This document shows, one piece after another, positions 44,639 through 52,425 of a stretch of 64,000 nucleotides of DNA (its first letter is position 1; every line of letters begins with the position of its first letter). The notes below the pieces were generated by a model. The model saw only the letters and a list, made by a program, of their open reading frames with translations, had not been told where the DNA came from and did not search any database. The stretch spans positions 1 to 64,000 of the forward strand of contig NZ_SLZF01000013.1 in the NCBI RefSeq assembly GCF_004341515.1, given 5' to 3'. The DNA is from Allobosea sp. BK604. Lineage in GTDB: Bacteria > Pseudomonadota > Alphaproteobacteria > Rhizobiales > Beijerinckiaceae. The position numbers were made by a program, and so were the translations under genes.

Positions 44639-45388
44639 ATGTCGGATAATGGGCTCGATGCCGTGAAGCTCGATGGCGCCGGGCCGGTCTACGACCAGAT
44701 CCGCCGCGCCATCCGCGATCTCGTCTTGAACGGCGCCTGGCCGCCCGGCACCTCGGTTCCGCCCGAACATGCGCTGATGGAACGTCTCGGTGCGTCCCGC
44801 ATGACCGTGCACCGCGCGCTCGTCCAGCTCGCGCGCGAAGGCCTGATCACCCGCAGGCGCCGCTCCGGCACGGTGGTGGCGAGCCCGCCGGCGAGCCACG
44901 CCATGCTCGACATTCTCTCGATCCCGGACGAGGTCCGGCGCCTCGGCCAGGATTATTCTTTCGAGATCCTGTCGCGTCGCGACGGCAAGCCGGCTCCCGA
45001 GGTCGCGGCCTTGTTCGAGCTCAAGCGCGCGGCGCCTGTCATCCATCTCGTCACCCGGCATCTCAGCGGTGGTCAGCCGCATGTGCTGGAGGAGCGCGTG
45101 ATCCACCTTGCGACGGTGCCGGGTGCGGCCGACGAGAGCTTCGAGACGGTGCCGCCTGGCGACTGGCTGCTGCAGCACAGCCTGTGGTCGCAGGCCGAAC
45201 ATGCCCTGAGCGCCGTCGCGGCCGGCCCACGAGAGGCCGAGCTGCTCGGCATCGGCCGCGGCGAGCCCTGCCTTCTCGTCGAGCGCCGGACCTGGAACCA
45301 GGAGAGCCCGGTCACTGCCGTGAGGCTGCTCTATCCTGGCGGGCGGCATCGCTTCGTCGGTCGCTTCGGGCCATATGGCAGGGTCTGA
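44639..45388 (+). CDS. hutC: Histidine utilisation repressor HutC (GntR family)
   Basis: A 249-residue regulator. The winged helix is at about residues 15-80 (PPGTSVPPEHALMERLGASR, MTVHRALVQLAREGLITRRR). The UTRA ligand domain follows (residues 95-240), with RRTWNQESPVTAVRLLYPGGRHRF typical of HutC. It represses hut genes until urocanate binds. Its TGA stop is at the edge of a dispersed repeat. Confidence 0.93.
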   Translation: MSDNGLDAVKLDGAGPVYDQIRRAIRDLVLNGAWPPGTSVPPEHALMERLGASRMTVHRALVQLAREGLITRRRRSGTVVASPPASHAMLDILSIPDEVRRLGQDYSFEILSRRDGKPAPEVAALFELKRAAPVIHLVTRHLSGGQPHVLEERVIHLATVPGAADESFETVPPGDWLLQHSLWSQAEHALSAVAAGPREAELLGIGRGEPCLLVERRTWNQESPVTAVRLLYPGGRHRFVGRFGPYGRV

Positions 45389-45489
45389 GCATTTCAACGT
45401 TTCTTGGATTCGCGAAAATTCTCTAAGACTCTGTTTTTATTAGTTTTTTTAACGTGAACCGGTACCCACTTTGCTCGAAAATGCCCTAG
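45386..45489. repeat. Dispersed MITE-like repeat, family B copy 2
   Basis: It runs from TGAGCATTTC, sharing the hutC stop codon, to CGAAAATGCCCTAG. It is inverted relative to copy 1: GTGAACCGGTACCCACTTTGC matches the complement of GCGAAGTGGATGCCGGTTCG. It has an AT-rich centre and no coding potential. Confidence 0.8.
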
Positions 45490-45497
45490 CACGCAAC

Positions 45498-45530
45498 AAA
45501 AAGGGACCGCCACGCGCTTGTGACGGTCCC
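45498..45530 (-). terminator. Rho-independent terminator of the glycine-zipper lipoprotein gene
   Basis: On the minus strand, GGGACCGTCACAAGCG...CGGTCCC forms a 7-bp stem followed directly by TTTTT. It is 25 bases after the lipoprotein stop codon, the normal place for an intrinsic terminator. Confidence 0.8.
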
Positions 45531-45554
45531 GGCACCACGCTGATTGCGTTTCGA

Positions 45555-45818
45555 TCAGCAATCGTAGCGGAAGCGGCGACCAAATTCGTCGCGCCCGACG
45601 CAGGTCCGCGTGGGCGACGTGGCCGATCCGATGATCGCGCCGCCGACACCGCCGATCGCCGCGCCAGCTGCCGCGCCGCCGGCACGCCCCGTGGCCAGGC
45701 CACCGATGACCGCACCTGTACCAGCGCCGATCAGCGCTCCGCCTGCCGTCCGTTCCTCATGGGCGGTGCACGCGCCGAGGGCAGCGGAGAAGGCCGCGAC
45801 GATGAGGATTTTCTTCAT
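45555..45818 (-). CDS. Glycine-zipper outer-membrane lipoprotein
   Basis: An 87-residue lipoprotein. The signal peptide MKKILIVAAFSAALGAC ends in an LGAC lipobox (Cys17). The mature part is a Gly/Ala-rich zipper (GGALIGAGTGAVIGG, GGVGGAIIG), a pattern that inserts as a helical hairpin. The tail RTCVGRDEFGRRFRYDC has two cysteines. Similar small proteins are abundant envelope proteins of unknown function. It is followed by a strong terminator. Confidence 0.82.
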   Translation of the reverse strand: MKKILIVAAFSAALGACTAHEERTAGGALIGAGTGAVIGGLATGRAGGAAAGAAIGGVGGAIIGSATSPTRTCVGRDEFGRRFRYDC

Positions 45819-46100
45819 GGTGTGCAGCTCCTTGGGTGACGGTAGCCGAAGGCATGCCTCAAGCCCCGTTAGTTTCGACGGTGTTGATCGATGGCTGTCA
45901 ACGCCCGCGCTGGCCGAAGGTTCCTGAATGGGACGCAGGGTCAGGAAAATGAGACGCTGGCTACACACAGCCCGGTTGAAGGGAACGTGAAAGACGCTGG
46001 AACCTTCTTCGGTGAGCGGCGTTTTCAGGTCAGTCTTCAGCGGCAAGTCAGCCTTCATCGGCGGGACCGCGCCGCATCCCGGATCACGGAGGAAAGTCAG

Positions 46101-46487
46101 ATGACCGATCTCTCGACGGCCACCACCACCACGTCGGCCAACCCGCTGATTGCCGGCGCGCGTGTCGCCGGCACCGATGTCTACAACACGGCCGGCGATC
46201 ATCTCGGCGAGATCTACGACGTGATGCTCGACAAGCAGACAGGCAAGGTCGCCTACGCGATCATGTCCTTCGGCGGCTTTCTCGGCCTTGGCGAGAAATA
46301 TCATCCGATCCCCTGGAGCGTGCTCGATTACGACACCAACCGTGGTGGCTATATCGTGCCGCTGACCAAGGAAAAGCTCGAGGCGGCGCCCATGTATGAC
46401 AGCGAGGGCGAGCCGGACTGGGACGACAAGGCTTACGGCAAGCGCGTCCACGACTACTACGGCACGATGCCGTACTGGATGATGTAG
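46101..46487 (+). CDS. PRC-barrel domain protein
   Basis: A 128-residue protein with a PRC-barrel fold at about residues 15-95 (IAGARVAGTDVYNTAGDHLGEI, KVAYAIMSFGGFLGLGEKYHPIPW). It ends in an acidic, aromatic tail (YGTMPYWMM). PRC-barrel proteins of this size are often stress- or envelope-associated in rhizobia, with function unknown. A GGAGGAAAG ribosome binding site precedes the ATG. Confidence 0.87.
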   Translation: MTDLSTATTTTSANPLIAGARVAGTDVYNTAGDHLGEIYDVMLDKQTGKVAYAIMSFGGFLGLGEKYHPIPWSVLDYDTNRGGYIVPLTKEKLEAAPMYDSEGEPDWDDKAYGKRVHDYYGTMPYWMM

Positions 46488-46499
46488 ACGCCAGCCGCA

Positions 46500-46636
46500 T
46501 CTGGGGCATTTTCGCGGTGCTGATCATCGGTGCTGCTTGAAGATGCTTTCGTTGCAGGTCGCGGCGGTTGCTATCCCCCCAGCCGAACCGTCGTGACGGC
46601 GGGATGCGGGCCGAAAGGCCCGCATCTTCTTTTTTT
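46500..46636 (+). ncRNA. Candidate small RNA ending at an orphan terminator
   Basis: A non-coding stretch of about 130 bases between the PRC-barrel gene and a transglutaminase gene. It ends in a strong intrinsic terminator that is over 110 bases from the upstream stop codon, and it includes a C-rich CTATCCCCCC segment that could pair with ribosome binding sites. It could also simply be a long 3' UTR. No promoter is assigned. Confidence 0.3.
46603..46636 (+). terminator. Rho-independent terminator
   Basis: GATGCGGGCC-GAAA-GGCCCGCATC is a perfect 10-bp stem with a GAAA loop, followed by TTCTTTTTTT. It is among the clearest terminators in the window, yet it is 116 bases after the nearest upstream stop codon. 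Confidence 0.9.
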
Positions 46637-46778
46637 AGCTGCTCCATGCCGCGATTTTAGGCTTCCCTGCGAGGAACCAAAGCGCCCTCTGCGCGTCCCT
46701 TTGGCAGCACATTTTCATCACATCGCCGGTTCGCCCAGCCGCCGTTCACGGCGCGGCGCCCGCAGCAAGGAGGCCGTA

Positions 46779-47672
46779 ATGCTGATCCGCTATGGCTACC
46801 GGATAGAGATCGTCTGCGGGCACGAACTGCCGCTGATCACCATGCTCGACGTCCACCCCTCCCGGCGCCATGATCTGTCGAAGCCCGACGAGATGGTCGT
46901 GACGGCGCTGGCCGATCCCTCGGCCTTCGTGCCGACGACGCAATATCTCGACCAGTTCGGCAATATCTGTCGCCGCCTGGTCGCACCGCCCGGCGGGATC
47001 CTCCTTCAATCGGAAGGCGTCGTCTATGATTCCGGCGAGCCGGATGTCGTCAACGCCGCGGCGCGCGAGGTTCCGCCCTCGCGCCTGCCGGACGAGGCGC
47101 TCGTCTACCTGCTCGGCAGCCGTTATTGCGAGACCGACAAGCTCGCCGACCGCGCCTGGAGCCTCTTCGGTCATTTGCCGCCCGGCTGGGCCCGGGTGCA
47201 GGCGGTGGTCGATTTCGTCCATAACCACCTGACCTTCGGCTACGCCTTCGCGCGCAACACCCGCACGGCCGCCGAGGCCTTCGAGGAGCGTATCGGCGTC
47301 TGCCGTGACTTCGCCCATCTTGCGATCACATTGTGCCGCTGCCTCAACATCCCCGCGCGCTATTGCAACGGCTATCTCGGCGATATCGGCATCGAGCCCA
47401 ACCCGGCCCCGATGGATTTCAACGCCTGGTTCGAGGCCTATCTCGGCAATCGCTGGTACACGTTCGATGCGCGTCACAACATGCCGCGGATCGGCCGTGT
47501 CGTGATCGCGCGTGGGCGCGATGCCACCGATGTCGCCATGCTCAATAGTTTCGGCCAGCACGGCCTGCAGCGTTTCGAGGTCACGACCGAGGAGATCGAG
47601 GACGTGCTGCCTGAGCTGCCCCACCTGCCGGGCAACGGACAATGGCACGAGGATCGCGCCATCTCGTCGTGA
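46779..47672 (+). CDS. Transglutaminase-like protein with non-canonical active site
   Basis: A 297-residue protein of the bacterial transglutaminase-like family. The N-terminal beta domain covers about 1-100 and the papain-like core about 120-245. The nucleophile is C175 (GVCRDFAH) and the Asp is D230 (YTFDARHN). The position normally held by the catalytic His is N215 (MDFNAWFEAYL). It may be inactive, or use another base. It is followed closely by a lipid-kinase gene. An AAGGAGG ribosome binding site precedes the ATG. Confidence 0.83.
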   Translation: MLIRYGYRIEIVCGHELPLITMLDVHPSRRHDLSKPDEMVVTALADPSAFVPTTQYLDQFGNICRRLVAPPGGILLQSEGVVYDSGEPDVVNAAAREVPPSRLPDEALVYLLGSRYCETDKLADRAWSLFGHLPPGWARVQAVVDFVHNHLTFGYAFARNTRTAAEAFEERIGVCRDFAHLAITLCRCLNIPARYCNGYLGDIGIEPNPAPMDFNAWFEAYLGNRWYTFDARHNMPRIGRVVIARGRDATDVAMLNSFGQHGLQRFEVTTEEIEDVLPELPHLPGNGQWHEDRAISS

Positions 47673-47716
47673 ACGACTTGCAACTCGCCGGGTACGAGCA
47701 CACCTCCCTCGGCGTG

Positions 47717-48616
47717 ATGCGTTACATCGTCGTCATCAACGCACGGGCGGGAACCGTGCTCGAAGCGGGCTCCGAGGCCTTCGCCGACCGTATCGAGGCC
47801 GCGTTCAGGGCCAACGGTCGCGAAGCCGAGGTCAAGCTCGTCCATCCGCGCGATCTGGACGATGCTCTCTCGCTCGCGATCGAGGAGGGCGGGGCCATTC
47901 CCGTCATCGCCGGCGGCGACGGCACCATCAACCGCGTCCTGCCGATCCTGCTGCAATGCGAGCGCCCGGTCGGCATCCTGCCGCTCGGCACGGTGAACGT
48001 CCTGGGACGCGATCTCGGGCTCGCCGGCCCGCTCGAGCACCAGATCCAGGCGCTCTGCGAGGGCGAGCCGGTGACGATGGATCTCGGCCGCGTCAATGAC
48101 CGCCTGTTCCATTCGCTCTCGGGCATGGGCTTTTTCAGCCTGATGGCGCGCGAGCGTGAATTCGCCCGCAGGCGCTTCCCCTTCAGCCGGGCCGTGGCCT
48201 TCGTCGTGGCCGCGACGCGCTCGATCCTGTTCACGCGCGCCATCACCGTCGATATCCGCGTCGGCGATCAGCATCGGCAGGTCCAGGCCGATGCGGTGCT
48301 CGTCACCATCAACAGCTTCGACGGCATCGAATGGCGCCGGGCTCGGCTGGATGGCGGGCATTTCGAGGTGCATATCCTCAATGCCGGTGGCCTGATCTCG
48401 CGCGCCGGGGCGGCGTTCGCGGTCGCCTCCGGCCGCTGGCGCTCGTCGAAGCACCTGACCTCCTTCACCGGCGAGGAGATCACGCTGATCCGGCGCGACA
48501 AGCGCCGCGGCCACATCACTTTCGATGGCGAGGTCCAGCGCACGCCCGGCCCCTTCGCCTATCGCCTCCTGCCCAAGGCGGTGCAGGTCATTGCCGCCCG
48601 TCCACAGACCGTTTGA
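47717..48616 (+). CDS. Diacylglycerol/sphingosine kinase family lipid kinase
   Basis: A 299-residue DAGK-catalytic-domain protein. It has IVVINARAGT at the N-terminus, the nucleotide-binding loop IAGGDGTINRVL, and LPLGTVNVLGRDLGL. It probably phosphorylates a lipid alcohol at the inner membrane. A GTG at 47669 overlaps the transglutaminase stop (GTGA) and is an alternative start giving 16 more residues; the ATG at 47717 gives the family N-terminus. Confidence 0.85.
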   Translation: MRYIVVINARAGTVLEAGSEAFADRIEAAFRANGREAEVKLVHPRDLDDALSLAIEEGGAIPVIAGGDGTINRVLPILLQCERPVGILPLGTVNVLGRDLGLAGPLEHQIQALCEGEPVTMDLGRVNDRLFHSLSGMGFFSLMAREREFARRRFPFSRAVAFVVAATRSILFTRAITVDIRVGDQHRQVQADAVLVTINSFDGIEWRRARLDGGHFEVHILNAGGLISRAGAAFAVASGRWRSSKHLTSFTGEEITLIRRDKRRGHITFDGEVQRTPGPFAYRLLPKAVQVIAARPQTV

Positions 48617-48672
48617 CGGCGGGTTGTTAAGCCGTCTCAATTCCGGCGTGTTCTCAGCCTCTCAGGAACCCG

Positions 48673-49368
48673 ATGTTCTCGCTCCAGCCTCGCGTGCTCG
48701 TCCCCATCGCTGCCGCCTTCGGTTTCGTCGGCCTAGCCACGTTCATCGCATCCGGGCACAGCTTTGACTTCGACCGTAGCCTCGTCCTGATCTTCCGCGA
48801 GGCCGGCGACCCGTCGACGCCGATCGGCCCGGCCTGGCTGCGCGAGGCGATGCGCGACGTCTCCGGTCTCGGCAGCTTCGTCGGGCTCGGCATGATGACG
48901 ATCGCCGCGACGCTGACGCTCTGGCTCTGCGGCTTCCGGCATCTCGCGGTCGGCCTCACGCTCAGCGTCGTCACCGCGACACTGGTCAGCACCGGGCTGA
49001 AGATCGCGTTCGGCCGGGAGCGCCCCGATATCGTCGCGCATACGGCGCTGACCTTCACGGCGAGTTTCCCGAGCGGCCACGCCTTCCTCTCCGCTGTGAC
49101 GCTGCTCAGCATCGCCGGCTTCATCGGCCTGGCCTCGCGCCGCCCGGACATCACGCGCGTCTGCCTCTGGCTGGCCTGGTTCATGATCATCATGATCGGC
49201 ATCAGCCGGGTCTATCTCGGCGTGCATTGGCCGACCGACGTCATTGCCGGGTGGTGCCTGGGCGTCGCCTGGTCGAGCCTGGCCGTGGCCTATCTCGGCC
49301 GCAGGATGGCGGAGTCGGAGAAGTCGCTGGTGCAGGCGGTGGCGCCGGCCGAGCAGCCGACCCGCTAG
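48673..49368 (+). CDS. PAP2 family membrane phosphatase
   Basis: A 231-residue membrane protein with about six helices. The phosphatase motifs are KIAFGRERPD, PSGHAFLSA, and SRVYLGVHWPTDVIAG. It dephosphorylates lipid phosphates such as undecaprenyl pyrophosphate or phosphatidic acid. Next to a lipid kinase, it suggests linked lipid phosphorylation and dephosphorylation. Its TAG stop is part of a dispersed repeat. Confidence 0.9.
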   Translation: MFSLQPRVLVPIAAAFGFVGLATFIASGHSFDFDRSLVLIFREAGDPSTPIGPAWLREAMRDVSGLGSFVGLGMMTIAATLTLWLCGFRHLAVGLTLSVVTATLVSTGLKIAFGRERPDIVAHTALTFTASFPSGHAFLSAVTLLSIAGFIGLASRRPDITRVCLWLAWFMIIMIGISRVYLGVHWPTDVIAGWCLGVAWSSLAVAYLGRRMAESEKSLVQAVAPAEQPTR

Positions 49369-49470
49369 AGATTTCCGCGCTTCTCCGAATCCCGAAAACG
49401 CTCTATCTATTTGTTTTTAAGGCATTTTCTTCACGCGAATCGGTGTCCACTTCGCTCGAAAATGCTGCAG
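49365..49470. repeat. Dispersed MITE-like repeat, family B copy 3
   Basis: It begins CTAGAGATTTCCGCG, which includes the PAP2 stop TAG, and ends CTCGAAAATGCTGCAG. It has the AT-rich centre and the CGAATCGGTGTCCACTTCGC word shared with the other copies. It lies between convergent genes. Confidence 0.8.
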
Positions 49471-49511
49471 CATCGGACCGAAAAGAGGGCGCGCGGCGAT
49501 CCAGCGCTCAT

Positions 49512-50000
49512 TCAGCGCATGTCGATCGTGGTGTTGACGCCGAGGTCGGGCGCTCGCCCCAAGAGCTTGGCGGTCGCGAGCTTGAAGGCGATGACCACGC
49601 CGCTCGACGGGCCGTTCCAGATCTCGGCCGAGATCGGGTGGAGCGCGAGCAGCGTCACGTCGGGATCGTCCGGCCCGCCTGGAAACCAGGCGCCGGTGAT
49701 CGGATTCCACACCTGCTTCAACAGTTCGGCATCGTCGATCCGCGTCGCCTCGCATTCGATCGCCGCATAGAAATTGCGGTCCTCGTCACTGATCGCGATC
49801 GAGGCCGTGCCGAGCGGCTCAATCTCTTCGACCGGCCCGGTATGGCTATGCGTGACGAAAAGCAGGCGATGGTTCTCGCGGTCGAGATGGCCCGACATCG
49901 GCCGGGTCCTCGGCTTGCCGCCGACCACGGTCGTCATCATCACCACGGGATGGTCGTTGAGCATGGCCCAGATTCGCTGCTGGAATTCGGTTTCGGCCAT
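49512..50000 (-). CDS. Pyridoxamine 5'-phosphate oxidase-like flavin protein (stress type)
   Basis: A 162-residue split-barrel protein of the general-stress protein 26 type. It shows PVVMMTTVVGGKPRTRPMSG, LLFVTHSHTGPVEEIEPLG, and ISDEDRNFYAAIECEA. Such proteins bind FMN or F420-like cofactors; its reaction is unknown. The start is ATG at 50000. Confidence 0.83.
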   Translation of the reverse strand: MAETEFQQRIWAMLNDHPVVMMTTVVGGKPRTRPMSGHLDRENHRLLFVTHSHTGPVEEIEPLGTASIAISDEDRNFYAAIECEATRIDDAELLKQVWNPITGAWFPGGPDDPDVTLLALHPISAEIWNGPSSGVVIAFKLATAKLLGRAPDLGVNTTIDMR

Positions 50001-50192
50001 CGTCGTTCCCCTTGCCTGCGTCGCTGCCGCGATATCCCGCAATGCAAACGCGTCGCCGCGTCGAACGTTCCTGGCGGGCGTGGTCACGCAGCCTGACGAA
50101 ACGCGAGCAGTCTCGTCGTTCTTCGAAGGCGCGGCAATCCTCATATGCGCCGGAGCGGCCCCGAGGCCGGCGCATCGCAGGCCGGGTTCCGC

Positions 50193-51407
50193 TCAGCTAT
50201 TGGCGAGGATCATGTTGCGGACGATCGGGTAGATTTGCCCCTCCCATTTCCGCCCCGAGAACACGCCGTAATGGCCGACCCCGGCCTGCATGTGGTGGCG
50301 CTTGCGGAAGGGCTTCAGTCCGCGGCACAGGTCATGCGCGGCGGCGGTCTGGCCGAGCGAGCAGATATCGTCGCGCTCGCCCTCGACAGTGAGCAGCGCC
50401 GTCTTGCGGATGGCGGAGCAATCGACCGTCTCGCCGCGATGGGTCGGCGTCCCGGCGGCGAGCCGCGCCTCCTGGAAGATCCACTGCACGGTCTCGAGAT
50501 AGAACTCCGCCGGCAGGTCGAGCACCGCGAAATACTCGTCGTAGAAGGTCTTGATCACCTGCGCCTTCTCGGCCTCGCCGGTGGCGAGATGGGTGAACAT
50601 GTCGATATGGGCGTTGACGTGCCGGGTCAGGTTCATCGCCATGAAGGCGCCGAGCTGGACGAAGCCGGGATAGACCCGCCGGCCCGCGCCGGCATAGCGC
50701 GCGGGCACCGTCGCGATCAGGTTCTTCTCGAACCATCCGATCGGCTTCTCCATCGCGAGCCTGTTGACCGTGGTCGGGTTGATGCGCGTGTCGACCGGTC
50801 CGGCCATCAGCGTCATGCTGCGCGGCTGGGCCGCGTGGCCCGCCTGCGCCATCACGGCCGCCGCCGTGAGTACCTGGACGCAGGGTTGGCACACGGCGAC
50901 GACATGCGTCTGATCGCCCAGCGTCTCGATGAAGCGGATCAGGTAGTCGACATAATCGTCATAGCCGAAGACGCCGTCGCCATGCCGGACGTCGCGCGCA
51001 TTGTGCCAGTCGGTGATGTAGACGTCGTGATCCTGGAGCAGCACGGCCACGGTATGCCGCAGCAGGGTGGAGAAATGGCCGGACATCGGCGCCACCACCA
51101 GCACCTTGGACTGCGCCACCTCGCTGTCCTTCCTGAAGCGCAGCAGGCTGCCGAAGGGCAGGGCGAGCGCCACCTCCTCGCGGACCGCCAGATCGTGGTT
51201 GCCGATGCGCACGCTGTCGATCTGGTACGGCGGCCGGACATGGGTCAGCCCGGCGCGGGTCACCATCTCATAGGCCGCTGCCACGACCCGGATATCGATC
51301 GGCTCTCCCGTCAGTGCCCTGGCGCCGAGCGCCGTCAGTGCCGCCTGGGCGAGCATTCGGGCCGGATTGATCAGGTCGGACTGGGCTTGATAGGCAGCGT
51401 AGAGCAT
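50193..51407 (-). CDS. phaZ: Intracellular polyhydroxyalkanoate depolymerase
   Basis: A 404-residue alpha/beta-hydrolase that mobilises PHB granules. The nucleophile region is VVAVCQPCVQVL, with Cys (C173) in place of Ser as in the Ralstonia PhaZ1 class. APMSGHFSTLLRHTV forms the oxyanion region. It indicates that the organism stores polyhydroxyalkanoate. It diverges from a GST gene, with a TTGC-N3-GCAA motif in its upstream region. Confidence 0.9.
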   Translation of the reverse strand: MLYAAYQAQSDLINPARMLAQAALTALGARALTGEPIDIRVVAAAYEMVTRAGLTHVRPPYQIDSVRIGNHDLAVREEVALALPFGSLLRFRKDSEVAQSKVLVVAPMSGHFSTLLRHTVAVLLQDHDVYITDWHNARDVRHGDGVFGYDDYVDYLIRFIETLGDQTHVVAVCQPCVQVLTAAAVMAQAGHAAQPRSMTLMAGPVDTRINPTTVNRLAMEKPIGWFEKNLIATVPARYAGAGRRVYPGFVQLGAFMAMNLTRHVNAHIDMFTHLATGEAEKAQVIKTFYDEYFAVLDLPAEFYLETVQWIFQEARLAAGTPTHRGETVDCSAIRKTALLTVEGERDDICSLGQTAAAHDLCRGLKPFRKRHHMQAGVGHYGVFSGRKWEGQIYPIVRNMILANS

Positions 51408-51583
51408 CAGCGAGCGACCTCGATCGACCGGGCCTGACGCAGGGCCCGGCCGTTGCCACGGAGCTGCGCCATAGCCTCATGTTGCGCTGCAATATGGCGG
51501 CGATGCAAGGATGTTCTGCTATGTCTCATTCGATGGAACATCTCTTGCTATGAAGCTTGGCATATGCCGCAGAGGATTCCGCC
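51408..51583. promoter_or_regulatory. phaZ/GST divergent promoter
   Basis: The 176-base region contains TTGC-GCT-GCAA at 51482-51492 upstream of phaZ. PhaR regulators of PHA genes recognise TGC-N-GCA type repeats, so this is a candidate site only. I saw no other clear element. Confidence 0.35.
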
Positions 51584-52237
51584 ATGGCTCCAACGACCCT
51601 GACGATCAGTAGCAAGAATTATTCCTCCTGGTCGTTGCGCGGCTGGCTGCTCTGCACCATGGCGGGGCTTGATTTCGAGGAGCATGTCCTGCCGGTCGAC
51701 GATCCTTCGACCCGGGCCGAGCTGCTGCTGCTCTCGCCCTCCTTCCTGGTGCCATGCCTGCGGCATGACGGCGTCACGGTCTGGGACACACTCGCCATCG
51801 CGGCCTATCTCGACGAGATCGAGCCGGAGGCCGGGCTGCTGCCGCAGGATGTGAAGGCACGTGCGCATTGCCGCGCGATCTGCGGCGAGATGCATTCCGG
51901 TTTCGCCAATCTGCGCTCCGCCCTGCCGATGAACCTCAGGGCGCATTATCCGGGCTTCAAGGTCTGGGCCGGTGCGCAGGCCGATATCGACCGTGTCACC
52001 GAGATCTGGCGCGAATGCATCGAGACCTATGGCGGGCCCTATCTCTTCGGCGGACTGTCCATGGCGGATGCGATGTACGCCCCGGTCTGCCTGCGCTTCC
52101 TGACCTATGACGTCGCGCTCGATCCGATTTCGAAGGCCTATTGCCGGACGATCGCCGAATGGCCGGCGCTGCAGCGCTGGATCGCCGCTGCCAGGACCGA
52201 GCCGGACGAGCTCGAGGAACTCGACGCCGAGTTCTGA
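51584..52237 (+). CDS. Glutathione S-transferase family protein
   Basis: A 217-residue GST. The thioredoxin-like N-terminal domain begins LTISSKNYSSWSLRGWLL, with the SSWSLR serine motif as glutathione activator. The C-terminal helical domain has FGGLSMADAMYAPVCLR, containing the conserved N-capping Asp. Cytosolic detoxification is likely. An upstream TTG start is possible but ATG at 51584 is preferred. Confidence 0.88.
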   Translation: MAPTTLTISSKNYSSWSLRGWLLCTMAGLDFEEHVLPVDDPSTRAELLLLSPSFLVPCLRHDGVTVWDTLAIAAYLDEIEPEAGLLPQDVKARAHCRAICGEMHSGFANLRSALPMNLRAHYPGFKVWAGAQADIDRVTEIWRECIETYGGPYLFGGLSMADAMYAPVCLRFLTYDVALDPISKAYCRTIAEWPALQRWIAAARTEPDELEELDAEF

Positions 52238-52425
52238 ACGCTCGACACCGGCCCCCAGCATACCGTATGCGAGACCTCGCGCTGGCTCGACATGAGCCAG
52301 GCGAATGGCGCGCGCCGGGCAAAAGCGCTAACACCGGCGCCGGCCGAGCGTGTCGGGCGGATTGAAGCCGGTCCGCCTCTTCAGACGCGTCGCAGGAAAC
52401 AGTCCCGAGAGTTCGAGAGGCAGCG

